Below, piece by piece: positions 8,627 to 17,012 of a stretch of 55,040 bases of DNA. How positions within the stretch are numbered: the first letter of the stretch is position 1; each line of letters opens with the position of its first letter. The stretch comes from Lacticaseibacillus brantae DSM 23927 (GTDB lineage Bacteria > Bacillota > Bacilli > Lactobacillales > Lactobacillaceae), in contig NZ_AYZQ01000006.1 in NCBI RefSeq assembly GCF_001436115.1, positions 1-55,040 on the forward strand. The letters are read 5' to 3'. The notes under the pieces are model-generated. The model had not been told where the DNA came from and made no database searches. It saw nothing but the letters and a program-made list of their open reading frames with translations. Both the position numbers and the translations under genes were made by a program.

Positions 8627-9740
8627 ATTTGAACAGATTACTGGTTTGCACAAATTGGAGGGCCGCAGCGATGACTTGATCCATATTGTAGTAGCGATAA
8701 AGTCCAAGTCGACCGCCGAAGGCCACATTGGGATAGTTTTCTTCAGCGTATTTCCGATATTGCTTAAAAAGTTGATTGTTCTGAGAATTATTGATGGGGT
8801 AGTATGGTTCAACGCCTCGCGACCAATTTTGCGGATATTCATGAGTGATAACGGTTTTGTCTTTATTGCCGGCACCGAATTCAAAGAACTTATGCTCAAT
8901 AATGCGGGTGAATGGTGTCTCAGCGTCCGTGTAGTTGACCACTGCATTGCCTTGATAATTACCCGTATCAACGGTCTCAGTTTCAAAGCGTAAACTCCGG
9001 TATTCTAACTCACCAAATTTGTAATCGAAGAATTGGTCAATCATTCCGGTGAAGATGATTCTGTCATAATCCTGTAAGTAGCGATCACGGTCGTCGAAGA
9101 AGTCAGTATTGAGTTGAACCGAGATGTTCGGCAAGTCCAGCATCTTTTCGACAATTTGTGTATACCCGCCAATTGGAATTCCTTGATAAGGATCATTGAA
9201 GTAATTGTTGTCGTAGACCAGTCGAACTGGCAATCGACGAATGATGAAGGCTGGGAGTTCTTTAGGGTCTCGACCCCATTGCTTTGCAGTGTAGTCGCGG
9301 ATTAGCTTCTCATAGATGTCCGTGCCTACCAGTGAAATGGCTTGTTCCTCTAAATTCTTAGGTTGCTTGCCTTTGAGAACCGCGCGTTGCTCTTCGATTT
9401 TTGCCTCGGCCTCTGCTGGGGTGACCACACCCCACATTCGGTTAAAAGTATTCATGTTGAAGGGCAGGTTGTAGATTTCACCCTTATAATTGGCAATAAC
9501 TTCGTTTGTATAGCGATTAAAATCGGCAAACTGGTTCAAATAGTCCCATACGGCTTTATTCACCGTGTGAAAGATATGCGCACCATACTGGTGAACCTGA
9601 ATCCCTTTAATTTCTTTGGTGTAGATATTTCCCGCAATGTGGTCACGTTTATCAATCATATCGATTCTGTGACCTTGAAGCGCTAATTCCCGTGCGCTAA
9701 CTGCGCCAAAGAGGCCTGTTCCAACAACTAAGATTTTCAT
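8625..9740 (-). CDS. glf: UDP-galactopyranose mutase
   Basis: This flavoenzyme converts UDP-galactopyranose to UDP-galactofuranose, the donor for galactofuranosyltransferases. The 371 residues match the usual length. The N-terminus is a Rossmann FAD motif (MKILVVGTGLFGAVSARELA). It is followed by the family motifs HIAGNIY, QYGAHIFHT, NLPFNMNTF, YTAKQWG, and at the C-terminus GRLGLYRYYNMDQVI. GGAGGGT lies just before ATG 9740. It appears to be a single-gene unit between two bidirectional terminators. The only obvious users of UDP-Galf nearby are the three Gtf3/WbbI-like transferases at 3862-7093, which suggests galactofuranose in a surface glycan. Confidence 0.95.
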   Translation of the reverse strand: MKILVVGTGLFGAVSARELALQGHRIDMIDKRDHIAGNIYTKEIKGIQVHQYGAHIFHTVNKAVWDYLNQFADFNRYTNEVIANYKGEIYNLPFNMNTFNRMWGVVTPAEAEAKIEEQRAVLKGKQPKNLEEQAISLVGTDIYEKLIRDYTAKQWGRDPKELPAFIIRRLPVRLVYDNNYFNDPYQGIPIGGYTQIVEKMLDLPNISVQLNTDFFDDRDRYLQDYDRIIFTGMIDQFFDYKFGELEYRSLRFETETVDTGNYQGNAVVNYTDAETPFTRIIEHKFFEFGAGNKDKTVITHEYPQNWSRGVEPYYPINNSQNNQLFKQYRKYAEENYPNVAFGGRLGLYRYYNMDQVIAAALQFVQTSNLFK

Positions 9741-9900
9741 GGGTACCCTCCAAAACTTCCGTGTGAATCTTGAAAACGGGGGTCATAGACAATTGGTGAG
9801 TGATCCACTTATCTGAAGATATGCTCACGACCCACGACTGAAGATTCACAAATATAAATATAATCATACTCTTTTTAGAGGGTATCGTGATAACTACAAC

Positions 9901-9935
9901 AAAAAAGCAGTTTCCATTTGGAAACTGCTTTTTTT
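9901..9935. terminator. Bidirectional intrinsic terminator
   Basis: AAAAAAGCAGTTTCC pairs with GGAAACTGCTTTTTT around ATTT. It lies upstream of glf and downstream of map. The remainder of 9741-9987 shows no gene; it should carry the glf promoter. Confidence 0.88.
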
Positions 9936-9987
9936 ACTCCCAGATTAGGAAATCGGTAGGGCCTCAACGGAGATTTGTAACTGGGTC

Positions 9988-10821
9988 TCAGTAGTTATTA
10001 TCTTTAATATATTGGCGCGCCCAAGCGAGCAGTTCGGCATCTTCCTTGGCATCTTGTGAGGTCAAGATTTCTGGCCCATCTTCGGTGATGGCCAGGGTGT
10101 GTTCATATTGAGATGACCAACTGCCATCAGCTGAAACGTAGTAGACCCACGGATCATTTTTATCGGCCAATTGGTGATCTTTGATCTTCCACGTGCCTTC
10201 GTTAATCATGGGTTCGATGGTGATGGTCATGCCGGCCTTGAGCCGCAAACCTTCGCCTTTGTCACCGTAGTGCAAGACATCGGGTTGTTCGTGCATAGTT
10301 GGCTGAATGCCGTGGCCAATCAATTCGCGCACGTCACCATAGTGGTGCTTATTTTCAGTGAAGTCTTCAATAGCAAAACCAATATCGCCAAGACGCTTGC
10401 CAACTTCACTTTGAGCAATCCCAAGGTAGAGGGCTTTTTTGGTGACGTCCATCAAGTCTTTGGTTTCTTGACTGACTTCTCCAACGGCGTAACTCCAGCA
10501 AGAATCACTTTCGTAACCATTCTTATTGACGGTCAAGTCGACCTTGACGATGTCGCCATCTTTCAAGATGAGGTCGCGCCGTGGCGTTCCATGGGCCACT
10601 TCTTCGTTGACGTCGACACAGGTGGCATATTTATACCCTTCAAAACCCTTTTCAGATGGGGTAGCACCGTGGGCTAAGATGTAATCGTTAGCGAATGTTT
10701 CAATTTCAAAAGATGAAATGCCGGGCTTGATTAAGTCGCGTAAGCCCAGATGCACGCCGGCGAGGACTTTACCGGATTCGCGCATGCCCTCGATTTCGCG
10801 GGCGGATTTAAGTGTAATCAT
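9988..10821 (-). CDS. map: Methionine aminopeptidase, type I
   Basis: This cytosolic enzyme removes the initiator Met from new proteins. The metal and catalytic residues sit in the expected order: His in VAHGTP, Asp in KVDLTV, Asp in ESDSCW, His in ELIGHGIQ, Glu in TIEPM and Glu in QYEHT. The protein is 277 residues, slightly longer than the ~250-residue norm, with a short Asp/Glu-rich C-terminal tail and no zinc-finger N-terminus. AGGAG is six bases before the ATG. It stands alone here, away from the ribosomal-protein operon where map sits in many bacteria. Many lactobacilli carry this free-standing form. Confidence 0.95.
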   Translation of the reverse strand: MITLKSAREIEGMRESGKVLAGVHLGLRDLIKPGISSFEIETFANDYILAHGATPSEKGFEGYKYATCVDVNEEVAHGTPRRDLILKDGDIVKVDLTVNKNGYESDSCWSYAVGEVSQETKDLMDVTKKALYLGIAQSEVGKRLGDIGFAIEDFTENKHHYGDVRELIGHGIQPTMHEQPDVLHYGDKGEGLRLKAGMTITIEPMINEGTWKIKDHQLADKNDPWVYYVSADGSWSSQYEHTLAITEDGPEILTSQDAKEDAELLAWARQYIKDNNY

Positions 10822-10894
10822 AGATATCTCCTATCACTGTCTGCAGGTACACAATATTTACATTCAATACTCTACCACACTTTGGCGGCGACGG

Positions 10895-11713
10895 TTAGGG
10901 GGCGACAAGTGGCTTCAAGTAGGTTCGGATAACAGGACTGGCCGCAAATGGCCAAAACTTGCGAGTTGCGGCTGCCATCGAGTCAGTACTGTCAAACTCA
11001 CCGTGGACGGTTTGATAGCGACTTTGCAGCCAAGCAAGCTGTTGGTGTTGCAAACTTAACAAGCTATCTAGCGATTCTCCCGCCATCCATCCCCATTCAA
11101 CAGCCCTGGCATCAGCAGCGTAGACCAGGCAATAAGCCACAATTCGGACACCGTCAAAAAGAACTATCGGGGCTTCCGGAATCATATCTGTAAACGCCAC
11201 CTGTGCCCAAACCTTTGTATCAAAATCACGAACGGGATTGATCAGATGGGTTTGCTGATAGTGTTGGTAGCTAGCCGCCAGTAACTGCTGCTTTTGGCGG
11301 TCGGACAGTTGATTGAAGCTCAGAGCAGAAATGGAAACGGGCGCAATTTTGCCTAAAGTCAAAAGCGGCATGGTGGTTTGGCGAACCACCTCAAAGCCCG
11401 CGGTAGCAAGCCATTGCCCAAAGGGGGTCCCGGGAGATTGCTCCCGGAAAATAAGCACAGGCTTGCCAGCGATGCGCGCTTGCTCAATCACACTTACCAA
11501 CATGTTCTCATAAAGGGCAGTTGATACTTCAGGCTGCACGATTACGTCAAAGTATAGGGCTTGCGGGTGAAAGACATTCATCCACCAGGTTGCGGCCCCG
11601 GTGATGGCCCCTTCAGTGTAAAAAGTCTGTATCTGGTTGGGATGATTCCGGAATTGTTGTGATGAGACGTCACCAGGCGCAAATCGAGCCAAAAATTGAT
11701 TCAGATCATCCAT
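10895..11713 (-). CDS. GNAT-like acyltransferase family protein (tentative)
   Basis: I start this 272-residue protein at ATG 11713, which has AAGAAGG about eight bases upstream; the longer frame to 11800 lacks one. It looks like a two-lobed GNAT protein: a first half with FYTEGAITGAATWWMN and a second with APIVLFDGVRIVAYCLVYA followed by VEWGWMAGE, resembling the beta4-alpha3 strand pattern of acetyltransferases. The acetyl-CoA loop (Q/RxxGxG/A) is not clear, so activity is uncertain. It could be a degenerate acetyltransferase or another fold. It lies divergent from an NAD(P)-binding oxidoreductase gene; no functional link is evident. Confidence 0.45.
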   Translation of the reverse strand: MDDLNQFLARFAPGDVSSQQFRNHPNQIQTFYTEGAITGAATWWMNVFHPQALYFDVIVQPEVSTALYENMLVSVIEQARIAGKPVLIFREQSPGTPFGQWLATAGFEVVRQTTMPLLTLGKIAPVSISALSFNQLSDRQKQQLLAASYQHYQQTHLINPVRDFDTKVWAQVAFTDMIPEAPIVLFDGVRIVAYCLVYAADARAVEWGWMAGESLDSLLSLQHQQLAWLQSRYQTVHGEFDSTDSMAAATRKFWPFAASPVIRTYLKPLVAP

Positions 11714-11832
11714 CGAAATACCTTCTTTCCTGGTATAAAGTTTAGTTTGCGAGAGAGTGAGCCAGACAAGATAGTCGCCGAAAAGTAGATTCTGGCGCAT
11801 AATTGAGTCAATACAAGTCGGGAGGTAATCAG

Positions 11833-12480
11833 ATGAAAATTGCAGTGTTTGGTGGTAGTGGCCGCGCGGGCCATGTCATTGTGCAAGAAGCCGTCGCCCG
11901 CGGACACGAAGTTACGGCGATTGTCCGGGATGCGGACAAGGCAAAACAGGTGCTGGGAGATAACGTTGCTTTACTAGTTAAAGCACCGCAAGATGTTACT
12001 GCAGCTGATGTGGCTGGGTTTGATGCAGTCGTGGATGCGCTCAGTGTTCCGTGGGGTTCGGGGTTGGGATATTTGCATTTGGAATTTGCCCAACATATTA
12101 TTCAAATTCTGGCGAATCAACCGACGCTCGCGGTCTTCATTCTCGGCAGTGCTAGCTTGAGCATGCCGGGCGAAAACGTGCCAATGTTTGAAGAATTCCC
12201 ACCGCAAGCCGAAGCGGCACCTTGGTATGACGGTGCCAAGTTCCAATACCAAGAATGGCAATTTCTCAAAACGGTAGATAACGTCAACTGGATTGGCGTT
12301 TCACCGAGTGAAGCCTTTCCTAGCGGACCCAAGACGGGTTATGTTAAAGGAGAGGACACCTTGCTCGTTGGCAGTGATGGTCAGTCGCATATCACGACTG
12401 GCAATATGGCGACGGCAATCCTTGATGAATTAGAAAATCCAACGCATATTAAGCGGCGCTTTACCGTCGTTGATCAATAA
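11833..12480 (+). CDS. NAD(P)-binding oxidoreductase, atypical SDR (NmrA/flavin-reductase-like)
   Basis: This is a 215-residue cytosolic protein. The N-terminal MKIAVFGGSGRAGHVIVQEA is a classic GxxGxxG Rossmann motif for NAD(P). The single-domain length, the mid-region FILGSASLSMPG and the NWIGVSPSEAF segment fit the PF13460 NADH-flavin reductase/NmrA-like group. The start is ATG 11833, after GGGAGG at 11820-11825. Such proteins act as small dehydrogenases or redox-sensing binders, and the substrate is unknown. A strong terminator from a repeated family follows directly. Confidence 0.8.
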   Translation: MKIAVFGGSGRAGHVIVQEAVARGHEVTAIVRDADKAKQVLGDNVALLVKAPQDVTAADVAGFDAVVDALSVPWGSGLGYLHLEFAQHIIQILANQPTLAVFILGSASLSMPGENVPMFEEFPPQAEAAPWYDGAKFQYQEWQFLKTVDNVNWIGVSPSEAFPSGPKTGYVKGEDTLLVGSDGQSHITTGNMATAILDELENPTHIKRRFTVVDQ

Positions 12481-12484
12481 GCAA

Positions 12485-12521
12485 AGGGGTTGTGACAAAA
12501 CGTAGTTTTGTCACAACCCCT
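12485..12521. terminator. Intrinsic terminator, member of a repeated hairpin family
   Basis: AGGGGTTGTGACAAAA pairs with TTTTGTCACAACCCCT. Almost the same hairpin occurs at 22737-22774, and a related one at 19636-19677. The following 12522-12632 shows nothing further. Confidence 0.8.
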
Positions 12522-12632
12522 GTTTGAATTTCCGAGCAAACTAGACTAATCGCGTTCCAAAAAACTGAGAATTCCGGTTAACAAGAAGTGTGAAAACTCG
12601 CGTTCAGCAACCGAACACTAACACAGCTTTTA

Positions 12633-13016
12633 TTAGGCTTTGCGCCAGAAGGCATCGACCCCTTGTTTATCGGTAATGTTAAATGCAATCAGTTGTTTGA
12701 GCAAAGATTGTGACCATTCTTGATCCCACCGCATTTGAAAAAGACGCTTCGTGCTAGCATACCCCGCCGCGGAAATCGTCTCCCGAAAGTGCTCTAGGGT
12801 GAAATCTTCTACCGCAACGGCGATATGATTCTTGGCCGCGCTGAACCCAATGATGAAGGTACCGTGATCGGTGAACATCGGTTGGTTCCATGCAATTCGC
12901 AATTCAAGTTGCGGAAACTGGGTCGGAATCCAGGCAATTAAATCAGTCAATTTCTGGCGATTGGTTGGGCCGGGGATGCTGTCAAGAAATGCCGCTAAGG
13001 TTTCGAACTTGGCCAT
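12633..13016 (-). CDS. DUF1801/YdhG-like (iron-chaperone-type) protein
   Basis: This 127-residue protein is of the PF08818 type. Motifs are the N-terminal LDSIPGPTNRQKLTDLIAWI, a central IAWNQPMFTDHGTFIIGFSAAKNHIAVAV and a C-terminal FNITDKQGVDAFW. The family includes YdhG and frataxin-like iron chaperones of Bacillus, but most members have no proven role. AGGAGG lies before the ATG. It is a single gene; a short spacer with no visible hairpin separates it from the next leftward gene's start region. Confidence 0.75.
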   Translation of the reverse strand: MAKFETLAAFLDSIPGPTNRQKLTDLIAWIPTQFPQLELRIAWNQPMFTDHGTFIIGFSAAKNHIAVAVEDFTLEHFRETISAAGYASTKRLFQMRWDQEWSQSLLKQLIAFNITDKQGVDAFWRKA

Positions 13017-13103
13017 GGCGAAGCCCTCCTTTGGTTGATGCCCTTACTATAGCATGCAACAAATAAAAAAAGAGCCTGCAAAGCTTGCAGACTCTGATAG
13101 GGT

Positions 13104-14297
13104 TTATTCAACTTTGACGCCGAGAACCAGCAATCGATCCATGAATTGGTTTCGGTGCAAGAAACTCCCAGATTCACGGTATTGGCGAGCACCACTTTCA
13201 AATGCCATACTCAGCAGCTGGCCATCGGTGGTTAATGAGACTTGTTCGACTGAGTTAGGGACGTTAACTTCGGTCGCGCCGATAGTTGGTTTCTTGAACT
13301 TCAAGTTCGACCAACCGCCGCCTTCTGGGACGCGAATGAAGATTTTTCCTGGATGTTCGCCATTGGACTGACTGATGAGGGTCACGCCGTTTTTAGCAAT
13401 GGCAACCCCTTGCATCCGATTCCAGCCAGCTGTATAAGAATCAATAATCTTGTCTTTGATTAACTGCTTGAGACCAGTATTCAACGGATCTTTTTCTAGG
13501 TCGGCTGTTGGTGCTTTGGCAATGGCCGCTTTCATTTCCTTTGATGATACTGGGTTTGGCAGGCCTTGCTTGTTCAGTGAGACCGCTACAATAGAGTGTT
13601 GCGATTTTTTGGCGCCATATTTAACAATAATTAATTGGTTGTTATAAAGGGTCATCGCCGATGTGCGGTGACCAAGTGCCCACTTGATACGATTTGATTC
13701 AATGGGAGCCTGGGCCACTGAAGCTTGATACGTATCGATGGTGTTCTGATTCGCATAACCGAAGCCGGCGCCATCAGGCTTACCGTTGTCATCAGACCAG
13801 ATGAGGCGCTTGTGCGTGGTATCGTAAGTGATGGCCCCGACATGTGAGGTCGAGTTCAGAATCAAGGTCTTCACGTACTTGCCGGTATCTTGACTCACTT
13901 GGGTGATGATGGAATTTAATTTGTGCTTACCATCATACATACTAATATAGAAATCAAAGCCTGATTGCGTCACACCTTGCGGAACCCAGTCTGTCCCAAA
14001 TTCGGCTTTGCCAGTTTTGTGGTTGATGGACCAGGCGCCACGCAAGCCTGGAATCACAATCGTGGCTTGGGTGGCCATCAGATCTTTGTCGGCTTTAGTG
14101 GCCTGAGTCAAGCGATTCAACTGCTTCTCCACAGCTGCATTTGATTGCAATGGCTTTGTATCAGCTGTCCATTTCTTAACATCTTTTGATGAAGCCACCA
14201 TCCCAGCATAGGTGTTTCGATCCACGGCCCACCAGCTACCTAAACCAACGACGGCCACGATAACGACAGCCACCACGGCGATCCAAATTTTCTTCAT
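13104..14297 (-). CDS. Membrane-anchored, beta-propeller-like extracellular protein of unknown function
   Basis: I start this 397-residue protein at ATG 14297 (GAGGA upstream). Residues 1-25 form one uncleaved-looking membrane anchor (MKKIWIAVVAVVIVAVVGL). The rest is soluble and probably outside the cell. It contains repeated strand-turn patterns such as GAITYDTTHKRLIWSDD, AMTLYNNQLIIVKYG, GVAIAKNGVTLISQS and QVSLTTDGQLLSMAFESGA, as in WD/NHL-type propellers. No catalytic motif is recognised. Binding of a cell-surface or environmental ligand is only a guess. It has no operon partners. Confidence 0.6.
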   Translation of the reverse strand: MKKIWIAVVAVVIVAVVGLGSWWAVDRNTYAGMVASSKDVKKWTADTKPLQSNAAVEKQLNRLTQATKADKDLMATQATIVIPGLRGAWSINHKTGKAEFGTDWVPQGVTQSGFDFYISMYDGKHKLNSIITQVSQDTGKYVKTLILNSTSHVGAITYDTTHKRLIWSDDNGKPDGAGFGYANQNTIDTYQASVAQAPIESNRIKWALGHRTSAMTLYNNQLIIVKYGAKKSQHSIVAVSLNKQGLPNPVSSKEMKAAIAKAPTADLEKDPLNTGLKQLIKDKIIDSYTAGWNRMQGVAIAKNGVTLISQSNGEHPGKIFIRVPEGGGWSNLKFKKPTIGATEVNVPNSVEQVSLTTDGQLLSMAFESGARQYRESGSFLHRNQFMDRLLVLGVKVE

Positions 14298-14375
14298 CTT
14301 AATGATTCCTCGCTTCCTTAAAATGTCTGGTTTAAGTTTACGCGAATTCATTGAATAAGTTAAATCTAAAGCTCT

Positions 14376-15311
14376 TTATGGGACAAAGACTAACCGGGAT
14401 TTTGTCGCTGTTGACCAGACATGGTCGACGTCAGCCAAAGCTGCAGTTTGAGTCGCAAACGTGAAGGGAGCTGTTGCTTCTGAAGCCACAATGGCTTTGA
14501 GCGTTTCGAGAATGTTGGTGACGCCCACTGAGCCCTGACCAGAACCGACCATCTCTAAAGCAACTGCGCGAAAGGCGGCAGCAGGAATCATGGCCTCAGT
14601 GCCGGCTGACCCACCAATTTCAACCCATTTCAGCGGTTGGTCGTCATGCAGCCGATGCGGTACGATGGCTTTAAGGGCCAGTGGTGTCACGGCGCCCCAG
14701 AGGTAATCGAGCACAATATCGACATCCTGACCTGCGTTAGCCAGATCGGCGGCAGCAGAATCTGCACTCAGATTAATGAGTTGGGTTGCGCCCAATGCAG
14801 ACAAGGCTTCAAGTTTAGTGGTGTTGCGGCCGACAGCGATTACTTCACTGGCACCCAGGCGTTTCGCAATTTGGACGGCCATTTGTCCGGCGGTCCCGGT
14901 GGCACCGAGAATCATCACTTTCTGACCTGATTGGATATGCGCGCGGTATTGCAAGGCCATCCAAGAAGACATGGCAGGATTCATCATACCAGCGATTTTC
15001 ACTGGGTCTAATTGCGCTGGGACTGGCACCCAGAAGCCGTTGCGCACAGCGACCTGCTCGGCAAAGGAACCATTGGCCACGAAATAGACTTGTTGCCCAT
15101 CGGGTAGGGTGCCGACGCCGTCAACTCCGGGCACCATTGGTAGAGCACCTTTAGAAGAATAATGAGAACCGTCTGCACCTGACTTGGCCCGTTGTGATAA
15201 GGCGGCGGCTTGAACTTGGATCAGCGTTTCTTGTTCTGTTGGTTTTGGGGCAGGATATTCATGCTCGAATTGAGGCGTGTAGTTAAAGTTACGGACAACG
15301 ATTGCTTGCAT
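14376..15311 (-). CDS. Quinone oxidoreductase-like MDR dehydrogenase
   Basis: This 311-residue NADPH-dependent enzyme is of the zinc-free medium-chain dehydrogenase type. It has an N-terminal GroES-like domain with PMVPGVDGVGTLPDG and the dinucleotide motif VMILGATGTAGQMAVQIAKRLGA (AxGxxG). The catalytic-zinc Cys and His ligands are absent. It probably reduces quinones or reactive carbonyls. GGAAG precedes ATG 15311. It lies divergent from a MarR regulator with three ATTACNNGTAAT-type boxes in the shared region, so it is the likely MarR target and may be induced by an electrophile. Confidence 0.85.
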   Translation of the reverse strand: MQAIVVRNFNYTPQFEHEYPAPKPTEQETLIQVQAAALSQRAKSGADGSHYSSKGALPMVPGVDGVGTLPDGQQVYFVANGSFAEQVAVRNGFWVPVPAQLDPVKIAGMMNPAMSSWMALQYRAHIQSGQKVMILGATGTAGQMAVQIAKRLGASEVIAVGRNTTKLEALSALGATQLINLSADSAAADLANAGQDVDIVLDYLWGAVTPLALKAIVPHRLHDDQPLKWVEIGGSAGTEAMIPAAAFRAVALEMVGSGQGSVGVTNILETLKAIVASEATAPFTFATQTAALADVDHVWSTATKSRLVFVP

Positions 15312-15337
15312 AAAAAGACTTCCTTTTTGAATTTTAT

Positions 15338-15349
15338 ATTACCGGTAAT
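15338..15349. promoter_or_regulatory. MarR operator box 1
   Basis: ATTACCGGTAAT is a perfect palindrome, close to the oxidoreductase start. The same box recurs at 15401 and, imperfectly, at 15455. Confidence 0.6.
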
Positions 15350-15400
15350 TATGATGACCGAGGACGAGTGTCTTTTCAGCGCCCGACATCTTGAATTTAT

Positions 15401-15412
15401 ATTACCTGTAAT
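15401..15412. promoter_or_regulatory. MarR operator box 2
   Basis: ATTACCTGTAAT has perfect outer half-sites and sits in the middle of the divergent region, 63 bases from box 1. It probably overlaps promoter elements. Confidence 0.6.
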
Positions 15413-15454
15413 GTAAAATGAGTATAGAACCGGTCTTGATGTTTGTCAATATAT

Positions 15455-15466
15455 ATTACAGGTGAT
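15455..15466. promoter_or_regulatory. MarR operator box 3 overlapping the marR ribosome site
   Basis: ATTACAGGTGAT matches the other boxes with one half-site mismatch. Its AGGTGA is also the ribosome-binding sequence of the regulator gene, suggesting autoregulation. Confidence 0.5.
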
Positions 15467-15470
15467 TAAA

Positions 15471-15956
15471 ATGGTGAAATTAAAAAAATTCAAAGAAGTC
15501 TTTGATCAACTCCACACCGATGAAGGCGCGGATCCCGAGAAACAGTGGCTCATGAACCATGCGCAATCGGACAGCACTCGGGCCGCAATCCGGAATTCTC
15601 GCAACTTCACCCATTCTGAACTGGCGATTCTTTCTACATTAACCGAGCATGACGATACACTTGCCTTTAAACTACTGCAGGAGGAGTCATCACTGTCGCA
15701 AGGGATGCTCTCCCGTTATGTTGAACGTTTGGCCAACAATGGCTTGATTGAGAAGTTCCATACCCCTGAGAATCAAAAGGCTGTGATGCTCCGCAATACG
15801 ACTATCGGCCACGAAATCGGCGATTTGCATCTCAAATTACATGCGGCTCAGAATCGCCGCTATAAAGAAGTGCTGAATCGGTATTCTCGCAGCGAGCAAG
15901 AAACCGTCCTGGCGTTTTTAAATGACTTCGCCGCGGCTCGTCAATCCCTAGAATAA
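15471..15956 (+). CDS. MarR-family transcriptional regulator
   Basis: This is a winged-helix repressor of 161 residues. The recognition region is SLSQGMLSRYVERLANNGLIEKF, preceded by TLTEHDDTLAFKLL and followed by a wing with NQKAVMLRNT. The start is ATG 15471, six bases after AGGTGAT; the GTG at 15462 lies inside that site. A C-terminal helix for dimerisation is present. The family usually senses phenolics, oxidants or antibiotics. Its own operator-like boxes lie in the divergent promoter, so it probably represses itself and the oxidoreductase. Downstream, 15957-16173 shows no gene, only an AT-rich probable promoter. Confidence 0.85.
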   Translation: MVKLKKFKEVFDQLHTDEGADPEKQWLMNHAQSDSTRAAIRNSRNFTHSELAILSTLTEHDDTLAFKLLQEESSLSQGMLSRYVERLANNGLIEKFHTPENQKAVMLRNTTIGHEIGDLHLKLHAAQNRRYKEVLNRYSRSEQETVLAFLNDFAAARQSLE

Positions 15957-16173
15957 GCCTATTTGCCTGATTTCAGAAATTCGGGTTGGGAGTGAAATCG
16001 GGCCAGTCTTGATGAATGGCAGAATGATTAGCAAAGTTTATTGATTTTTCGCCAAACATTTACAATAATTTGCAGAAAATCGTATTCGTTTTGAGTATAA
16101 TTTATTTCGGAGCCAATAGATTGTTATTTAATTCGAGATAAAATTCAAATATACACAGAATGGATCTGAAAAG

Positions 16174-16572
16174 ATGGAAGAAAAATTGCAGATGATTTTG
16201 GACAAGGGGAGCCCCGTGCCTTTTGACAGTTTTGAATCCCGGCAGGATTTAGAACAGGCGGGCTTAACAGCGGAAGCAGAGTTGGAAGTGATGTACGTGC
16301 GCATCCAGTATCCTGATTCTCAAGTTCGCTATGTTCAATCAGTGGACTTGGCCGGCGACAAGCCAGTCCTTGAGGTCACCACGTCCGAGCAGTTAGCGTT
16401 ATCTGCCATTAATTCTATGGAGGCTAGTGATTTATTTGCGGCTGTACACGCAGCAGTCTCGGCGACCAATGCGGTGGATCGGCAGGAACGCCAGCCTTTT
16501 CCATTCTTTGAAGACGGGGTGCGCGTCTGGCAGCCAGTCAATTCTGATAGCACGAAGCCAGCAGCAAAGTAG
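16174..16572 (+). CDS. Hypothetical protein
   Basis: This is a 132-residue, mostly soluble, acidic protein that I do not recognise. The N-terminus (MEEKLQMILDKGSPVPFDSFE) is followed by a two-strand pattern LEVMYVRIQYPDSQVRYVQSVDLAG and an Ala-rich helix (LFAAVHAAVSATNAV). There is no signal peptide or membrane segment. The ribosome site is weak. A PspC-family membrane protein starts 53 bases downstream on the same strand with no terminator between, so they may be cotranscribed. A role in the same envelope response is speculation. Confidence 0.6.
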   Translation: MEEKLQMILDKGSPVPFDSFESRQDLEQAGLTAEAELEVMYVRIQYPDSQVRYVQSVDLAGDKPVLEVTTSEQLALSAINSMEASDLFAAVHAAVSATNAVDRQERQPFPFFEDGVRVWQPVNSDSTKPAAK

Positions 16573-16625
16573 CATCCACTTCTCTCGTTCTGTTACGCTC
16601 ATAGTAAGGAATGGAGGGATGCTCA

Positions 16626-16817
16626 ATGACAACAAAGTTAACCCGGTCACGTGATGACCGCTGGGTTGCTGGCGTCTGTGGTGGTATTGCGGCTCGGTTA
16701 GGAATTAGTAGCTTCTGGGTGCGCTTGGTCTTCCTATTTGGAAGCCCAGGGTTCTTCTGGATCTATATCATTCTTGCGTTTCTGCTGCCAGACGCCCCGG
16801 CAAATGAAGATTTCTAA
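16626..16817 (+). CDS. PspC-domain small membrane protein
   Basis: The 63 residues are nearly all one PspC domain: basic N-terminus TKLTRSRDDRWVAGVCGGIAARLG, then WVRLVFLFGS and a hydrophobic helix ending in LLPDAP. PspC proteins sense or buffer envelope stress at the membrane. The start is ATG 16626, after GGAGGG at 16613-16618; the ATG at 16611 overlaps that site. Small PspC proteins of this kind are common in lactobacilli. Confidence 0.85.
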   Translation: MTTKLTRSRDDRWVAGVCGGIAARLGISSFWVRLVFLFGSPGFFWIYIILAFLLPDAPANEDF

Positions 16818-16838
16818 GTGTGACGCCCGTACTTAGCC

Positions 16839-16872
16839 AAAGCTCAGCTGTGCTTATGCAGTTGGGCTTTTT
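16839..16872 (+). terminator. Intrinsic terminator
   Basis: AAGCTCAGCTG pairs with CAGTTGGGCTT (two G-U pairs) and is followed by T-rich sequence. It ends the PspC unit. Confidence 0.75.
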
Positions 16873-17012
16873 GCTTGGATTTAAACGTTATGATTCGTAT
16901 TTACATTTGCGAATGTTATCTTGCCATTTCTGACCGTAAGAGTACAATATCCATAATAGATTGTGCAAAATACATAAAATCATGAGCGGAGACAAAGAAC
17001 GGAGGGTCACGC

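Noticed and set aside
10171-10677. 168-codon open frame antisense to map
   Set aside because: The methionine aminopeptidase frame is certain and covers it fully.
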